Positions 11,104 to 22,034 of a DNA stretch of 64,000 nucleotides are shown piece by piece. The translations under genes and the position numbers were made by a program. Within the stretch, counting starts at the first letter, position 1. Every line of letters starts with the position of its first letter. The notes beneath the pieces were generated by a model, which did no database searches, was not told where the DNA came from, and saw only the letters and a list, made by a program, of their open reading frames with translations. Source of the DNA: Boletus sp. NGJ (taxonomy: Eukaryota; Basidiomycota; Agaricomycetes; Boletales; Boletaceae); contig JAGTXK010000091.1 in the NCBI GenBank assembly GCA_019096195.1, positions 496,001-560,000 of the forward strand, read 5' to 3'.

Positions 11104-14100
11104 TTATCCGTTGTTGCCGCCAGCAAGCCGCAACGTCAACACACGGTCATCGGACACCATCAGGATTTCATCACGATCGGCTTGGGTATATCTGGGGTAC
11201 TGACCATACCCCGCTGCCATAGGCGGTCCATACCCAGGCAACGACGAACGCCCATACACAGACGACGGAACCTGTTGATATGGGTTTGATTGGTATGGTT
11301 GCGGAGGGTAATATGCGTGATGTGGGTTTGTTGTCGATGTCCCTGATGGCGGGGTATCTGCGAACAGCAGGCGAAGGTTGTTACCTTGAATGACTTGGGA
11401 CATCAGACCCGTATCGACGTGTCGAATCTCCACAAACGTGGGCTCAAATGCCAGGACGTATGGATACCTCATCGCTAAGCGGTATCGCGTCAGGAAAATA
11501 GCTGTCGCAGGTCATCTTGTTGTACTTACCGAAGCCTGTCGGTGACCCCTCCCAATGGACCATGAAGTTTGGTCGTGACCGCCAACCACTTCTGTTGACA
11601 TAGAAAGCAAATTCTTCGACCCCCTGGAGTAAGTACCAATAGTGGCTCTCCTAGCTCTTGCTCTCACCATCATAGCATAGCAGGAATTCGTTGTCAATCC
11701 GATAGATGGCCATCGGACGCAAGTTCTCCCGTTTCCTCACAAAGTCGAGTGATGCATCAGCTGGATCCAACAAACTTTGGGTATCCAGACTCTCGAGGTC
11801 AACAATCTCGAAGCCCTTTGAACAACCTACACAAAGTCTCGTTTTCAGGAAATGGATCGAACTTGATTCAACGGGAATGTAGAACTCCTGGCTAGCCTGT
11901 CAACCAGCAACAAAAAAGGAGAGACCAAAGACATACTCTGAAAAGTTTGAGTGTGTCATTCCCTCCTTGTAAAAGTTTGCGGAACGTCGGTTTACTCCGC
12001 CCGCGTATATTTTGGTCGATGGGCTCAAGTGTCTTGATTGTGCTGGAAAGTGGACTAGATTTCACAACGCAAACAAGGGTTTTTCCAAGGCAGATACCAG
12101 CTTTGAAAAACGATGTATGCGAGGATATACGCTTTGCACGCTTCAGACCAGCCATCGGGTCCATGGGATCAAGAGCTTCCAAAGGGAAAGTGATCACTTG
12201 TCGCTCTGCAGAGAAATCTACATGAGTTGCGAACAACAGTGCGAACGGAAACTCACCTGAAAGTACGATGAGGAGCTGATACTCTTCGAGAACGTCAACC
12301 TGCGAAACGTCCAGCAATGCCAAGACTTTAATGGGATCCCTGTTCTGCTCCCTCAGGTCCGACAGGTAGACACCATCATCTGTTCCGAAGGCTATCCGTC
12401 TCCCATTCGCTATTTCACTATGAGCTCAGTCCCAACTTCTCGTACTCCGACTCACCGAAGGGGGCTGCACAGTTTACCCTATTGGTACCCAAGAAGAAAC
12501 CTTCAGAAACGGTTGTCGTATCAAAGGCCATACTCCGCTCCCTCAGCAAATCTTGGTGTTTTGTTATAGTATCCACCCATTTGCGATGGCTCACGAAAGT
12601 GCTCGCCCATAGTGTTATTTGGTAAAACTTTCGCCCAAGGTGTACAAAGGTGATTGCAAAGTCGCCTTTACCATCAACCTTAATTGGGATCTGAGGCGGG
12701 TACGGCGCACCACGGCTCAAGGGTTTCTTCGTGACTTCCTTGCTTTGGGCGGAAATGAAGAGGAGCTCCAATGGAATGGGCTGTGCAGTCGAATGATTTA
12801 TGGGTCACCAAAACGGGAAAAAAAAAAGGAATTCAAGGGGGTGAACTTACACGACGATAAACTTTGTATTGTTCATGCTTGGCCTTTTGCTTGACCATTA
12901 GCAACGCATGATCGAAGAGATATACCAACAAGTCTCCGCTGTCCCCTTGAGAGCCCCCACGTTTATTCAACGCGCCTTTATAAACGAGCTCTCGGGAAGG
13001 GTCCTGTAATCTCAGGTCCTAAACGTCATAGAGACCTTAGGATACGATACTCGAACTTAAGACAGATGCGAACCACTTGCTCTCCGGGCCTGTATACTAG
13101 CTGTTGGTCGAGTTGCAGCAGGTTGAACCTGTTTTCAGTCTTTCCGGTTTCCACGTTCACTTTGCCGAGGAACTCCCGGACCACACCGACAGCTTGCGCA
13201 AGAGTTTGCTTATCAGGATTATCTTCGGGCGTGTGTTTATTGACAGCTTCCAGGAGCAATGGGTATCGTGCAAGACGAGTCGTGGGTTTGGTGAGGTAGC
13301 CATTCAGTTCGAGTTTGCGAGATTCAGGAAGTCGTTCTGTAGTCTGCACGCAAACTGTGGTGAGCGACGTTATCTTATAGCTACACTACGCGGCACACCT
13401 CGACGAATGCCGCAAAGGCTGGATTAGAGCTTTTTTCTTTTTCAAACTCATACTTTCCGTACAGCTGATGCGCACCGTACGATACGAACGGGCCGAAATG
13501 AGGCACTGCCTCAAGCAAGATATCACCAATACGTTCGACAACAGCATAAGATTTTTGACGTTTATTGAGTGCATCGCGGAGGCGGGTGTTGACGACAATA
13601 ATCTCCTGGATATTCCAAAAGACCTGCTGGATGAAATCGGTACGGCGGTCCGCAGGGATAATGTCGCTGTCTTTGAGATTATTCACCCAGACCTGCAAGG
13701 AAGTTGATGTGTGAAGATAGGAAGACATGAGAGACGGAGGAATGATCCATACATCTCGAAGATACTCCATGTCCCGCACGAAGTCACGCTCCGTATAGAT
13801 CACTTCATTGATAGCTTCTTGTCGCTTTTTCTCTGTGTCTGACACGCTGTTCACTACTTCTTGTGGCACCGAATGTATCCAAAGGGTCCCAGGTTCCTGC
13901 AAGGCGGTCACGTCAGTAACACACGACCATCCATGGTCGCAATGCCTACCACAAAATCGCCTAAACTTTCTCGCGAAATCTGTTTCTTGAGACCAGGTTG
14001 AGGTTTCATGTTCAACCTCGCCTGTTGCTCTAATCGCCTCGGACATGCAATGCTGTAACATAGTTGGTCCCTTGTGCACGTGGGGGAATAACAATCTGTC

Positions 14101-15802
14101 AAAAGAGTGAAAACACCGGAGGGAAGGGGGATTTCGTCGATAGACTCAGTTTGGGACCCTCTGGGTTCGGGTCCTCCCGTCACCGGCGACGAGTCTTTCT
14201 CGTGTGAGTCACTTGATCCGTGTCCCGTAGAAACCATTGATACCCCCCTCGAACCATCCGACTTGCCTTGCACAGGCGATTTGCCCTCTGCGTCATCATT
14301 ATCAAGGTCCACATCGGCCTTCGCCAGCTCCCCGCTGACGAAAGGGCTCAGCTTTGCCCTGAACTGATAGAGCTCTGCCGCACTGTCCCGCAGGCGATGG
14401 TCATATGTGACATCATGGAAGAATTTCTGTGCGTCCAAGGCTCGCCCTAATAGCAGGGCCAGGTTCCGGTCTGTGGTTTTGATGATGTACGCAATCTTGT
14501 CCACTGCTTCCCGTCCGTCGAACGCATCTTTGTATGTGAGTCCATCCTTGATGCGGTCTGCGAGGGTGATGCGTTCTTTGAAGGCATCTGCCACTCTGGA
14601 TAGCAAGGCAGGATAGATGAGGGGAGAGCGACCGCGAGTTGCGGGAGCTTTTGTTGAGGTCGTAGGGGAGTTTCGACCACCTTGCAGAGGTTGAGGTATA
14701 GGTTGGCGTGAACGGGCGTCCAGTACAGTTCGCATTGAGTTTGAGGTAGAAGAGATGGACAAGGTCCTGTCCTGCGTGGTGCGGTCGCGACGGAACGGGG
14801 GACTAGGCACGGTACGAGCCGAGTCCGAGGAGCACCTGGATGTGACTGCTGGGCCAATGAAGTGGTCAACAAGGGTAGATGAAGCGGGAGAGGAATTTGC
14901 GAGGGATGAGCGTGAGCCAGCCATAAGGGCGGTGTCGAGCTGGAGGTGATGGGGGCGAGAAGGCCCACTGTAGTCGGACTCGACAGAGAGGGGACTCGAT
15001 TGGCGATTCTGGAGCTGCTGCGCGTGGTGGGCTTGAGGGAAGGGTGCGATGGCTAGAAGGAAGGCACGGAATTAGCGCATTGTGCAGCACGCCGACCAGA
15101 TATGGAACAGAGCAACCCACGTGTGCGTTCTGAAGTGTGCGCCCATGGCAACTCGCTAGGGGGGTCAGCTGCAGTGTGTTCATCTTTGACAAAGTCGATG
15201 TTGAGACGACCAATGTCAGGGTCGATTAGACCCAGACGGGGCACATCATCAGAGGGACGGGATGGAGTGCCATTCTGCGGAGGAGAGTCGGTGCGGTATA
15301 CCTGCGCCTGATAAGCCTGGGCAGGGGTAAGACCGGACCTGGTGAAGGCCTCGAGGGCAGCATCTGGGGGATCTTCTGGTTTTGGGGGGATGGTGGCGGA
15401 TGTGATGGGTGCACTGACGACGGAGGGTGCGCGGGTGTGGAGAGTGGGGGGAGCAAGGGTGTGGGTACGATGTGGGAGGTGGTGGGGGAGGTGGTAGTGG
15501 GGAGAGACGGGGAGATGGGGCTGGGATGCGGGAGACTGGGAGTAGGTCGAATGCTGGTAGTAGGCGGCAGGCTGGGGGACAAGCGAGGACGGGTGGGAAG
15601 TCCGTCTGTCGATCCCCTGCGGGTAATAATTGTACGGGGGCGAGAACTGATTCACTTGTGGGTGATACGGCGCATTCTGGGCGGGCTGCCCATAGAATGG
15701 ATTCGCCGTCGCTTGGTGGTGGGTCGTCGACGGACGGCCAAAGATGGACTCGTACGCCTCGTTGCGCTTGTCTGGTTGACGTGGGCCAGCTGGCCGCTCC
15801 AT
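11104..15802 (-). CDS. ROM2: Rho1 guanine nucleotide exchange factor, Rom2 type (DEP-DH-PH-CNH)
   Basis: Activates Rho1 in cell-wall integrity signalling at the plasma membrane. Starts at ATG 15802 with MERPAGPRQPDKRNEAYESI followed by a long disordered Pro/Tyr/His-rich region. Domains in order: DEP (around SRVADAFKERITLADRIKDG and DGREAVDKIAYIIKT); RhoGEF/DH (QEAINEVIYTERDFVRDMEY, QVFWNIQEIIVVNTRLRDAL, NGYLTKPTTRLARYPLLLEA); PH; then citron homology CNH (LLDVSQVDVLEEYQLLIVLS, YRLAMRYPYVLAFEPTFVEI). The C-terminal tail is again Pro/Tyr/Gly-rich and ends ADRDEILMVSDDRVLTLRLA plus GGNNG; stop TAA at 11104-11106. Several short introns interrupt it. The domain order DEP-DH-PH-CNH is diagnostic for fungal Rom1/Rom2. 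Confidence 0.93.
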
Positions 15803-16053
15803 CGTGACTGGCGGTGGGGAGGACTACTCGTCGTCGTCGGGCGGATCGAGCTCGCAGCAAACGAGCGCTGTGTCGATCCGCAGACGATGATGCGTTTGCT
15901 TGGAAAACTCGCGACAATGCACTGCCCGGTTTTGGAACCCAAGCTCGCTTTCCCAGCGCCGTCCACGACGACGACAAGACCTCAACGCTACCGTACGCAC
16001 TATGCATTACGACTGTGTACATGTATATGTATGCTAGCACGACATCGCTCAAC

Positions 16054-16936
16054 TCACCTCCGTCCCCACGCACGCACACTCAGCTCCTCCCAGATCTCGC
16101 CCGTACCCACAACAATCCGCTCCTTGACGCTCTGCACGCTGTCCAATGCAGGTCGGATGTCCAATGCAAAGACGGGCTCCCCGTCTGGTGTAGGTGGAGC
16201 CGAGTAGTAGTCGATCACGTACCGTACTTCTTCCCCCGTCCGTGGTCGTCGAATGACCCAGTCGTGACGATCAAAAGGAGGCTCGGTGCTATAACCCACG
16301 TTAGTCCGCGCACACTCGCGACGCAGCAGAGACATACTTGAACCGCGAGGGCAGTAGCCATCCGGCGAACAACCAGAAGCGGGCTTTCGGGGACATCTCC
16401 CCTGGGCGTCCCTTGAGCCTCGCGAGATAGGGCTCTTCGTCCCCAGGCCTGACGGACATTTTGTTAGTCGCGTTGCCCCAAGAACCAAGAAACACTTCCT
16501 ACTGAGCAACGCGCTTCTCCCACTTTAGCACTTCACCCCAAGCACGTTCATTCAGGAAATTGTGAATCTCGACCATTGTCTCTACATGCTCTACAGGCGT
16601 CTCCCATCCCTTTCTAACCAGGGCATTATAGAACTGCTGGGGCGAAGGATACTCCCATGTCTCTTTCCTCCCAGCGTCGACAGAGCGTGTTATTGAAGAG
16701 AGACTGCGTTCCGTTGGGAGTTGATCAGAGCTGTCCAGCGGTGTCTGGGGAAGGGAGGGCATTTGATTGAGTGGGTTGAGCGGTGTCGACGGGTGGTCAA
16801 TGGGACACTTGCTGACGTTGGATGACGGTGTGCGTTGGATTGGGCAGCCCGAGGAATGTGGTGGCGGGTCTGACCGATGCATCGGATAGCCCGCTGGCGC
16901 CGACACCGACAAGGAGGAGGAAAGGGATTGGCCCAT
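16054..16936 (-). CDS. CYC3: Cytochrome c heme lyase (holocytochrome c synthase)
   Basis: Intermembrane-space enzyme that attaches heme to the CXXCH of cytochrome c or c1. ATG at 16936 gives MGQSLSSSLSVSAPAGYPMH. Two Cys-Pro heme-regulatory motifs follow (SGCPIQRT, SKCPIDH). Then come the family blocks WEYPSPQQFYNALVRKGWET, HNFLNERAWGEVLKWEK, SPKARFWLFAGWLLPSRF, PPFDRHDWVIRRP and RYVIDYYSAPPTPDG, ending near GEIWEELSV. Two introns fit (around 16445-16500 and 16290-16335). Stop TGA at 16054-16056, although a GTGAGT just before it could instead splice to a short last exon ending near 16000. I cannot decide whether it is specific for cytochrome c (CYC3) or c1 (CYT2); the symbol is the general one. 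Head-to-head with the WD40 gene, 105 bp between ATGs. Confidence 0.88.
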
Positions 16937-16977
16937 GGGCGGAAGAAGAAAAAAATGGGAGTACTCTACGATGGTGG

Positions 16978-16984
16978 CACGTGA
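16978..16984. promoter_or_regulatory. CACGTGA E-box between heme lyase and WD40 gene
   Basis: CACGTGA lies in the 105-bp shared spacer, 42 bp upstream of the heme lyase ATG and just before the upstream in-frame ATG (16988) of the WD40 gene. Regulatory role inferred from position. Confidence 0.35.
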
Positions 16985-17041
16985 CAGATGGGTTTCCCAC
17001 CTCCCCTGAGTAGAAAGGCTCTTGGACTTGTTTCGAGCGAT

Positions 17042-20000
17042 ATGTCGCCGCCCACCAAGCACGAGGTGATTGATGTCGACGACTTAGACATATCTTGCAC
17101 TAGCGTACTCCGCTGTGTTCGCGAAGATCATCATCTCCAACCCCCGCGTCACAGGAAACGCTTGCGCGACCCAGTCACCATCTCCCTCGTCGACTCAGAC
17201 AGCGAAGGCCCTCCCGTCGCGTCGTCCTCTCGGGTCACACAACACGGATCGTGAGTATGCCATCCGTAACGTTGCTGATTAACTCTTCGCGACCCTCTGC
17301 ACCGCGCATCTCGCTGACGGGCGTCGCAATTCGGCAGACATCCACAAACCGGTCTGCGTCCTCTTTCATCAATGAATCAGTATACCGAACTCCAACGTAT
17401 CACACAATTGGTTTGTCCAGTTCGGCATCGCACCTGGACAAGTCTGACACACCATCAAAGGAATTGGCATCGCGGAGAGCACTGAATGACGCTCGCCCAA
17501 CTAAGAAGCGCGCAACTGACGCCATGAAAATGGCTGCGGATGCAGTAAAAAATCATAATGAATTGAAGCGCAAGGAACGTCGTACCCCGGAAGTTATCGA
17601 GATCTCGTCCGACAGCGAGCCCGATGTCTGGCCCTCCAAGGTAGGCCATGCAACCCGTCTACGTGGTCAGCCATACGAATTACATCCCAGAGGCACAAAG
17701 TGGACGGACACGCTGGATCACCATATCTCACATGTGGCAGATCTGCCGGGAACATACCAAAACTGGAGGCTGAATCCTTTCGTGCTGAGCTCCATTCGCC
17801 CAGCCCGTCTGATTGGGGTCATTCAGATGGTGACGACGATGACTGTATAAATCTTCTGGCCTCGCTGGATATTTCAAACGAGGCAAATGTAATGTGGCAT
17901 GTCGTGGTTTTCGAGTCAAAGTGCTCATGAACTTGCTTCGTTGCAGTGGGTCCCCCTACCAGAAAGAAACAAAGCAGAAGATTTGACGCCAATGCACCCG
18001 TCCGATAGTAACCTGTCTAAACCACAACCCCTGCCTCCTTTCCGTCTTCCTCGACAAAAGCCTCCTGTCGATTACCGTCATCTTCCATTTGAATGGGCTT
18101 CAGCGGGCCCATGGGGAACAGTGAGTACAGCACTCCTCACTCAATTGAATTCAACTTCGACTTAGGCATTGCAAACTAGGTGTCTAGGAATTACGGCATC
18201 ACTAGGTTTCCAAAACCATTTTATCATGCCCGGAGACATGAGCGCCTCTCTCCTCCTCGTCCACCAAATCTTTATCACGAAAAAGGATACACCAAGCTCG
18301 AGTTAACTTCAAAGTATCCCCACTTAGCGTCTGGATGCAAGTGTTGCACCGTGATTAACCTCGGATGCCCAGCTAACCTCGGTCACATAGCGGTCAATAA
18401 AATCGTCCAGAAACAGGGCAGTGTGGTACTTTGCGCCGTGGCGGAAGGTGGTTTGGACGAATCCGATGATGATGATGATGATGGTCAGTACCAAATAAAA
18501 GTATCCAGGTCGCAGACCTAATAACGCTTAATTAAATGTGAAGAACGGCCGCCTCCTCCGGAGAACAGACCAGGTTCGTTGGTCGTCTATCATCGTGGCC
18601 AAGGTAATGTCCTGTGACACTCTGCGGTACGCTTCATTGAAATTTCTAATCTAGTACATGTGGTACCGGCGCATTGTCACCCGTGCACGACATCTCGCGG
18701 TGAGCAGTCGTTCTCTTCGAGTTCCCGAGGAATTTCACCAAGGTTGCTGAACTATCACAGGTTCAGTAATGAAGTACTATGTTGTGCTCGATGTTGCGTT
18801 TAATCCTTCCAAGTGAGTTACATGCGACAATTCCCCTGTGTGGGTACCTTACAGCATCATACAGCCCAAGGCAATTTCTATCCTCGGGCTGCGATCTCGC
18901 CGTTAAAATGTGGGAGATACCTGATCACGATGATAATGACGAGCGCAGAGGTCTAGGCGCAATGCGTTCCAGTGAGTCTACCAAACATGATGATCATGCT
19001 CGTTCTTACTCGGATACAGTCACGTTTGATTCCAGACCACAAGATTTATTGTATGCCCCTGATGGTTTGACGCTGGCGATTACCTGTCGTAATGGGTATG
19101 TAGTGTCGCATATTTTACCCGTTCACATCTCAGTTGATGTCCTGCAGTACGGTTCGGCTGTATTCTCAGGACCTCTTCGAGGATATGATAGATGCTGTTT
19201 CATGCAAAAAGCTCTGTGTAGCGCCGAAAGGATCCGGCCATGCCGCTGGTTCCACCCTCTGGGGAGACGGGCCCTCGAAACACTTATTATTTTCGTCTTC
19301 CGAACCAAAGGAGAATGACCACAGTGGCTTCCATCATGCTTTTGATACTCGCAGAGGGGTTCAAGTACTTCAATTCGACGCCACGGAATCAGGGGATGCT
19401 GCTGCCCTAAGTCCGGATGGGGCGACGCTGGTTTTGTTCACGTGCGGCAAAGATAACACACATCCTGTTCGCCTCTACGATGTTCGCCGCAAACTAAAAG
19501 AAGCCTACGAGACGGAGAAGCTCGAGAAGTTCCATGTCCGATCACACACTGGCTCCAATCAGGAACTAGGCGATTTAGAAGAGGTGAATCAAGCTTCATT
19601 TTCACCTGATGGACGTCTCCTCGCTGTTGCGCGAAATGACAATGCACTGCATGTTTACGACATACGTGCGCTATCGCGCGGGCCACTCTGCCGGTTCCAG
19701 CATCATGATTCAGATACTGTGGGAGGTGGAGAGTTTGGCATTGTCGAGGCCAAGTGGATACAAGGTAGGGATAGGATTGGAATCGTGAGTGGGGGCAATG
19801 ATGGTGGGTCGCCTATTCAATAGATTTGGTCAAATCAGTTAGCGACTGACTACTTGACAAGGCTGCGTACGGTTGTGGGAACCATCTTTGGGAAGCACAG
19901 ATGAGATCCAAGGTGTGGTCATAGGGAGGACCGACTTCGACGTTGCCCACTTTTCCGTTGGAGACTGCCAAAGCGAGGAGTTCCCACTTATCATGTACGC

Positions 20001-20107
20001 ATCAATCACTTGCACGATGGCATCCATCTCACCCTTCCCCCAGCGGCGATTCAGGGGGTGGAATGCACACGTACGATTTCACGAATGTGGATGGCATTCG
20101 AATCTAG
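17042..20107 (+). CDS. WD40-repeat protein with SIM-rich disordered N-terminus
   Basis: Unknown function. N-terminus MSPPTKHEVIDVDDLD; another in-frame ATG lies at 16988. The first 200 or so residues are basic and disordered and contain three motifs resembling SUMO-interacting motifs: VIDVDDLD, ISLVDSDSE, VIEISSDSEPD. Next is a Cys/His-containing block (HLASGCKCCTVINLGCPANL) and a poly-Asp run. The C-terminal half is a WD40 propeller: YYVVLDVAFNPSN/PRQFLSSGCDLAVKMWEI, SFSPDGRLLAVARNDNALHV, GIVSGGNDG/CVRLWEP, last blade IIGDSGGGMHTYDFTNVDGI; stop TAG 20105-20107. Introns that fit include about 17237-17336, 17641-17690, 17890-17946, 18125-18179 and 20000-20050. Nuclear, SUMO-linked function is inference. 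Confidence 0.82.
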
Positions 20108-20558
20108 AAAATCATTATCGGAATGGGAGCGAACTACCAGACAGTCCATGTTTATGCTGGTAAATTGGTACTTTATTTCAGACACGATGCTTGTATCATT
20201 AGATTGAACAATTGGCGTTGTGGTGGTGGTTTTTGTGGTGAGCGAGGTTTGCCTGAGGTCGCGCTGACTGCACTACTGGCAGCGCACGTACTGAACTCCC
20301 CTACCATTGTTTGGACAAATAAACCAGGTCCGAGGCCGTGACTTACTTTTGACCATGATCTTCAGAAACCCGTAAAAAAATCGACCAGCCCATGAGCGAG
20401 CACATCAAAAAGAGGTCCGTGCGCTGTAAGGCAACATGGGGTCGGACTTTGAAGGCACAGCGCGGTTCAACAAAACCACATCGCGTCGAGATGAACCACC
20501 CCCATCTGTTTCCCTTTCATCCACACCTCCATCCCAAATCCAACCGCATCTCTAGCTG
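20108..20558 (+). other. Spacer between WD40 gene and PARP-finger gene
   Basis: 451 bp holding the 3' UTR of the WD40 gene and the promoter of the PARP-type zinc-finger gene, both on the plus strand. No gene or RNA recognised. Confidence 0.6.
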
Positions 20559-21747
20559 ATGTCTGACAACGAGGGAACGACCAAAAAGAGTGGTTATCGC
20601 CTCGAATACGCGAGCTCGGCTCGTGCAAAATGCAAAGGTGTGTTGAACTCCATCGTCACCACAATCACGCCAGATGCTTATTTTTTCTCTCGTGAAGGCT
20701 CCAAGCCTTGCACAGGTGAGAAAGTGTTCAATGGAATATGAAGTCGAGGTTCATTAGGTTTTCAGGAACCCCCATACTCAAAGGTACCTTGCGGGTCGGC
20801 TCCATCGTCGACTTCAGGGGTAACACTAACTTGTACGTACCCGCCCCTCTCCAGTGGCTCATTCTGACCTATGGCACCTCCTTGTCGTTCTTAGTGCATG
20901 GCGTCACTGGGGATGCACTACCCCAAGGATTATAACTAATATGAAGGCTAAGTTCTCCAGTCCTGATGACCTCGACGGGTTCGAGGACCTCACGGAGGAA
21001 GACCAAGAGCGTGTGCGACATGCATGGGAGCAAGGACGAGTCGATGACGAAGACATCCCTCCGACTGCACGAAAACCAGCTGACGCCTCGAACGCAGAAG
21101 ACGAGGAGGAGAAGCCCAGGAAGAAGCGCGCCCCTGCCAAGAAAAAGGATGAAGCTGAGGGGAACGAAGAGGAAAAACCAAAGAAGAAACGTGCAACCAA
21201 GCCAAAGAAGACTGAGGAGGAAGCCGAAGACGAGGCTGAGGATGCCGAGGAAAAAAAGAGCGCCCCTGCTAAGAAGTCCCGCGCGAAGGTCCGCTCAATA
21301 ACTCATCTCTGAGCATTGTCATCATTATGTTCCAGAAACGTGAGGGAGGAGAAGATGCAGAGAAACCAAAAGGAACGACTCGACGACAAGCCATTCCCAA
21401 AAAAGCCTCCACGAAGAGAAAAGCCACGAAGGTCAGATATCATACATTCATGAAGGTATTTATTGTCCTGAGTTTGCTTCTGAACCACTAGTACGAGTCC
21501 GAAGCTTCGGGCGAGGATTTTGCGGAAGAGTTGGCCGAGGTGGAAGATGAAGAGGATGACGATGTGGACGAGTCTGCTGGCAAGAAGAGAAAGGTATGCA
21601 CATTGTAAATGTCTTTTTTCGTGGTCTGATGTGTCATAGCGTCCCGTGCCAGCGAAGCATGCTGCCACTGCTAGGAAGCCTAGGGCTACATCATCTCGGG
21701 CGAAGAAATCCAAGGTAGTGATCGAGGAGGATGAAGATGACGAGTAA
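20559..21747 (+). CDS. Stand-alone PARP-type zinc-finger protein
   Basis: One PARP-type zinc finger and no catalytic ADP-ribosyltransferase domain. PARP fingers recognise DNA nicks and breaks in PARP1 and DNA ligase III. The finger runs YRLEYASSARAKCKGSKPC, TPILKGTLRVGSIVDFRGN, FAWRHWGCTTPRI: the C-C-H-C ligands are in AKCKGSKPC and WRHWGC. Then SPDDLDGFEDLTEEDQERVR, followed by a long charged tail alternating acidic runs with KKKR-type basic clusters, ending IEEDEDDE. Four introns within the first 400 bp define the finger, one flanking an 18-nt microexon (20698-20715) that encodes the second Cys; two or three more interrupt the tail. Stop TAA 21745-21747. Nuclear DNA- or chromatin-binding is inferred. 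Confidence 0.88.
20698..20715 (+). other. 18-nt microexon in the PARP-type zinc finger
   Basis: Exon read GCTCCAAGCCTTGCACAG, flanked by ...GAAG and GTGAGA. Including it joins AKCKG to SKPCTG and then to TPILKG in frame, restoring the CxxxxxC spacing of the PARP finger. Without it the second Cys ligand is missing. Confidence 0.75.
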
Positions 21748-22034
21748 ATATGCTCGTTCAAATGCTCGTTCGCCGTGTTGTCTGTCTGTCCTATTCACTG
21801 TTGTTCCTCACTTTTTCCACCTTTCTATTTCAATGTAATTGCACATCTTCAAGCGTAAAGTCTTATATCAGAGTACAGTTACGCTTCGTTAGAGTGCCTG
21901 TCCGTGTGTCTGAAAGGTCTATAAGTGAACTTTACAGCGATCGTTGACTTGCTTGTAATACGCCAACATTTTCGGATCGCACCGGGTGCAGGAGACAGTC
22001 TGAGGCCAAACTGTGAATCTGGACTACAACGCCA

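Noticed and set aside
15437-16207. 256-codon plus-strand frame over the ROM2 start and heme lyase end
   Set aside because: It is antisense to the low-complexity ROM2 N-terminus; its Gly/Val/Arg bias mirrors the Pro/His/Tyr codons of the real gene.
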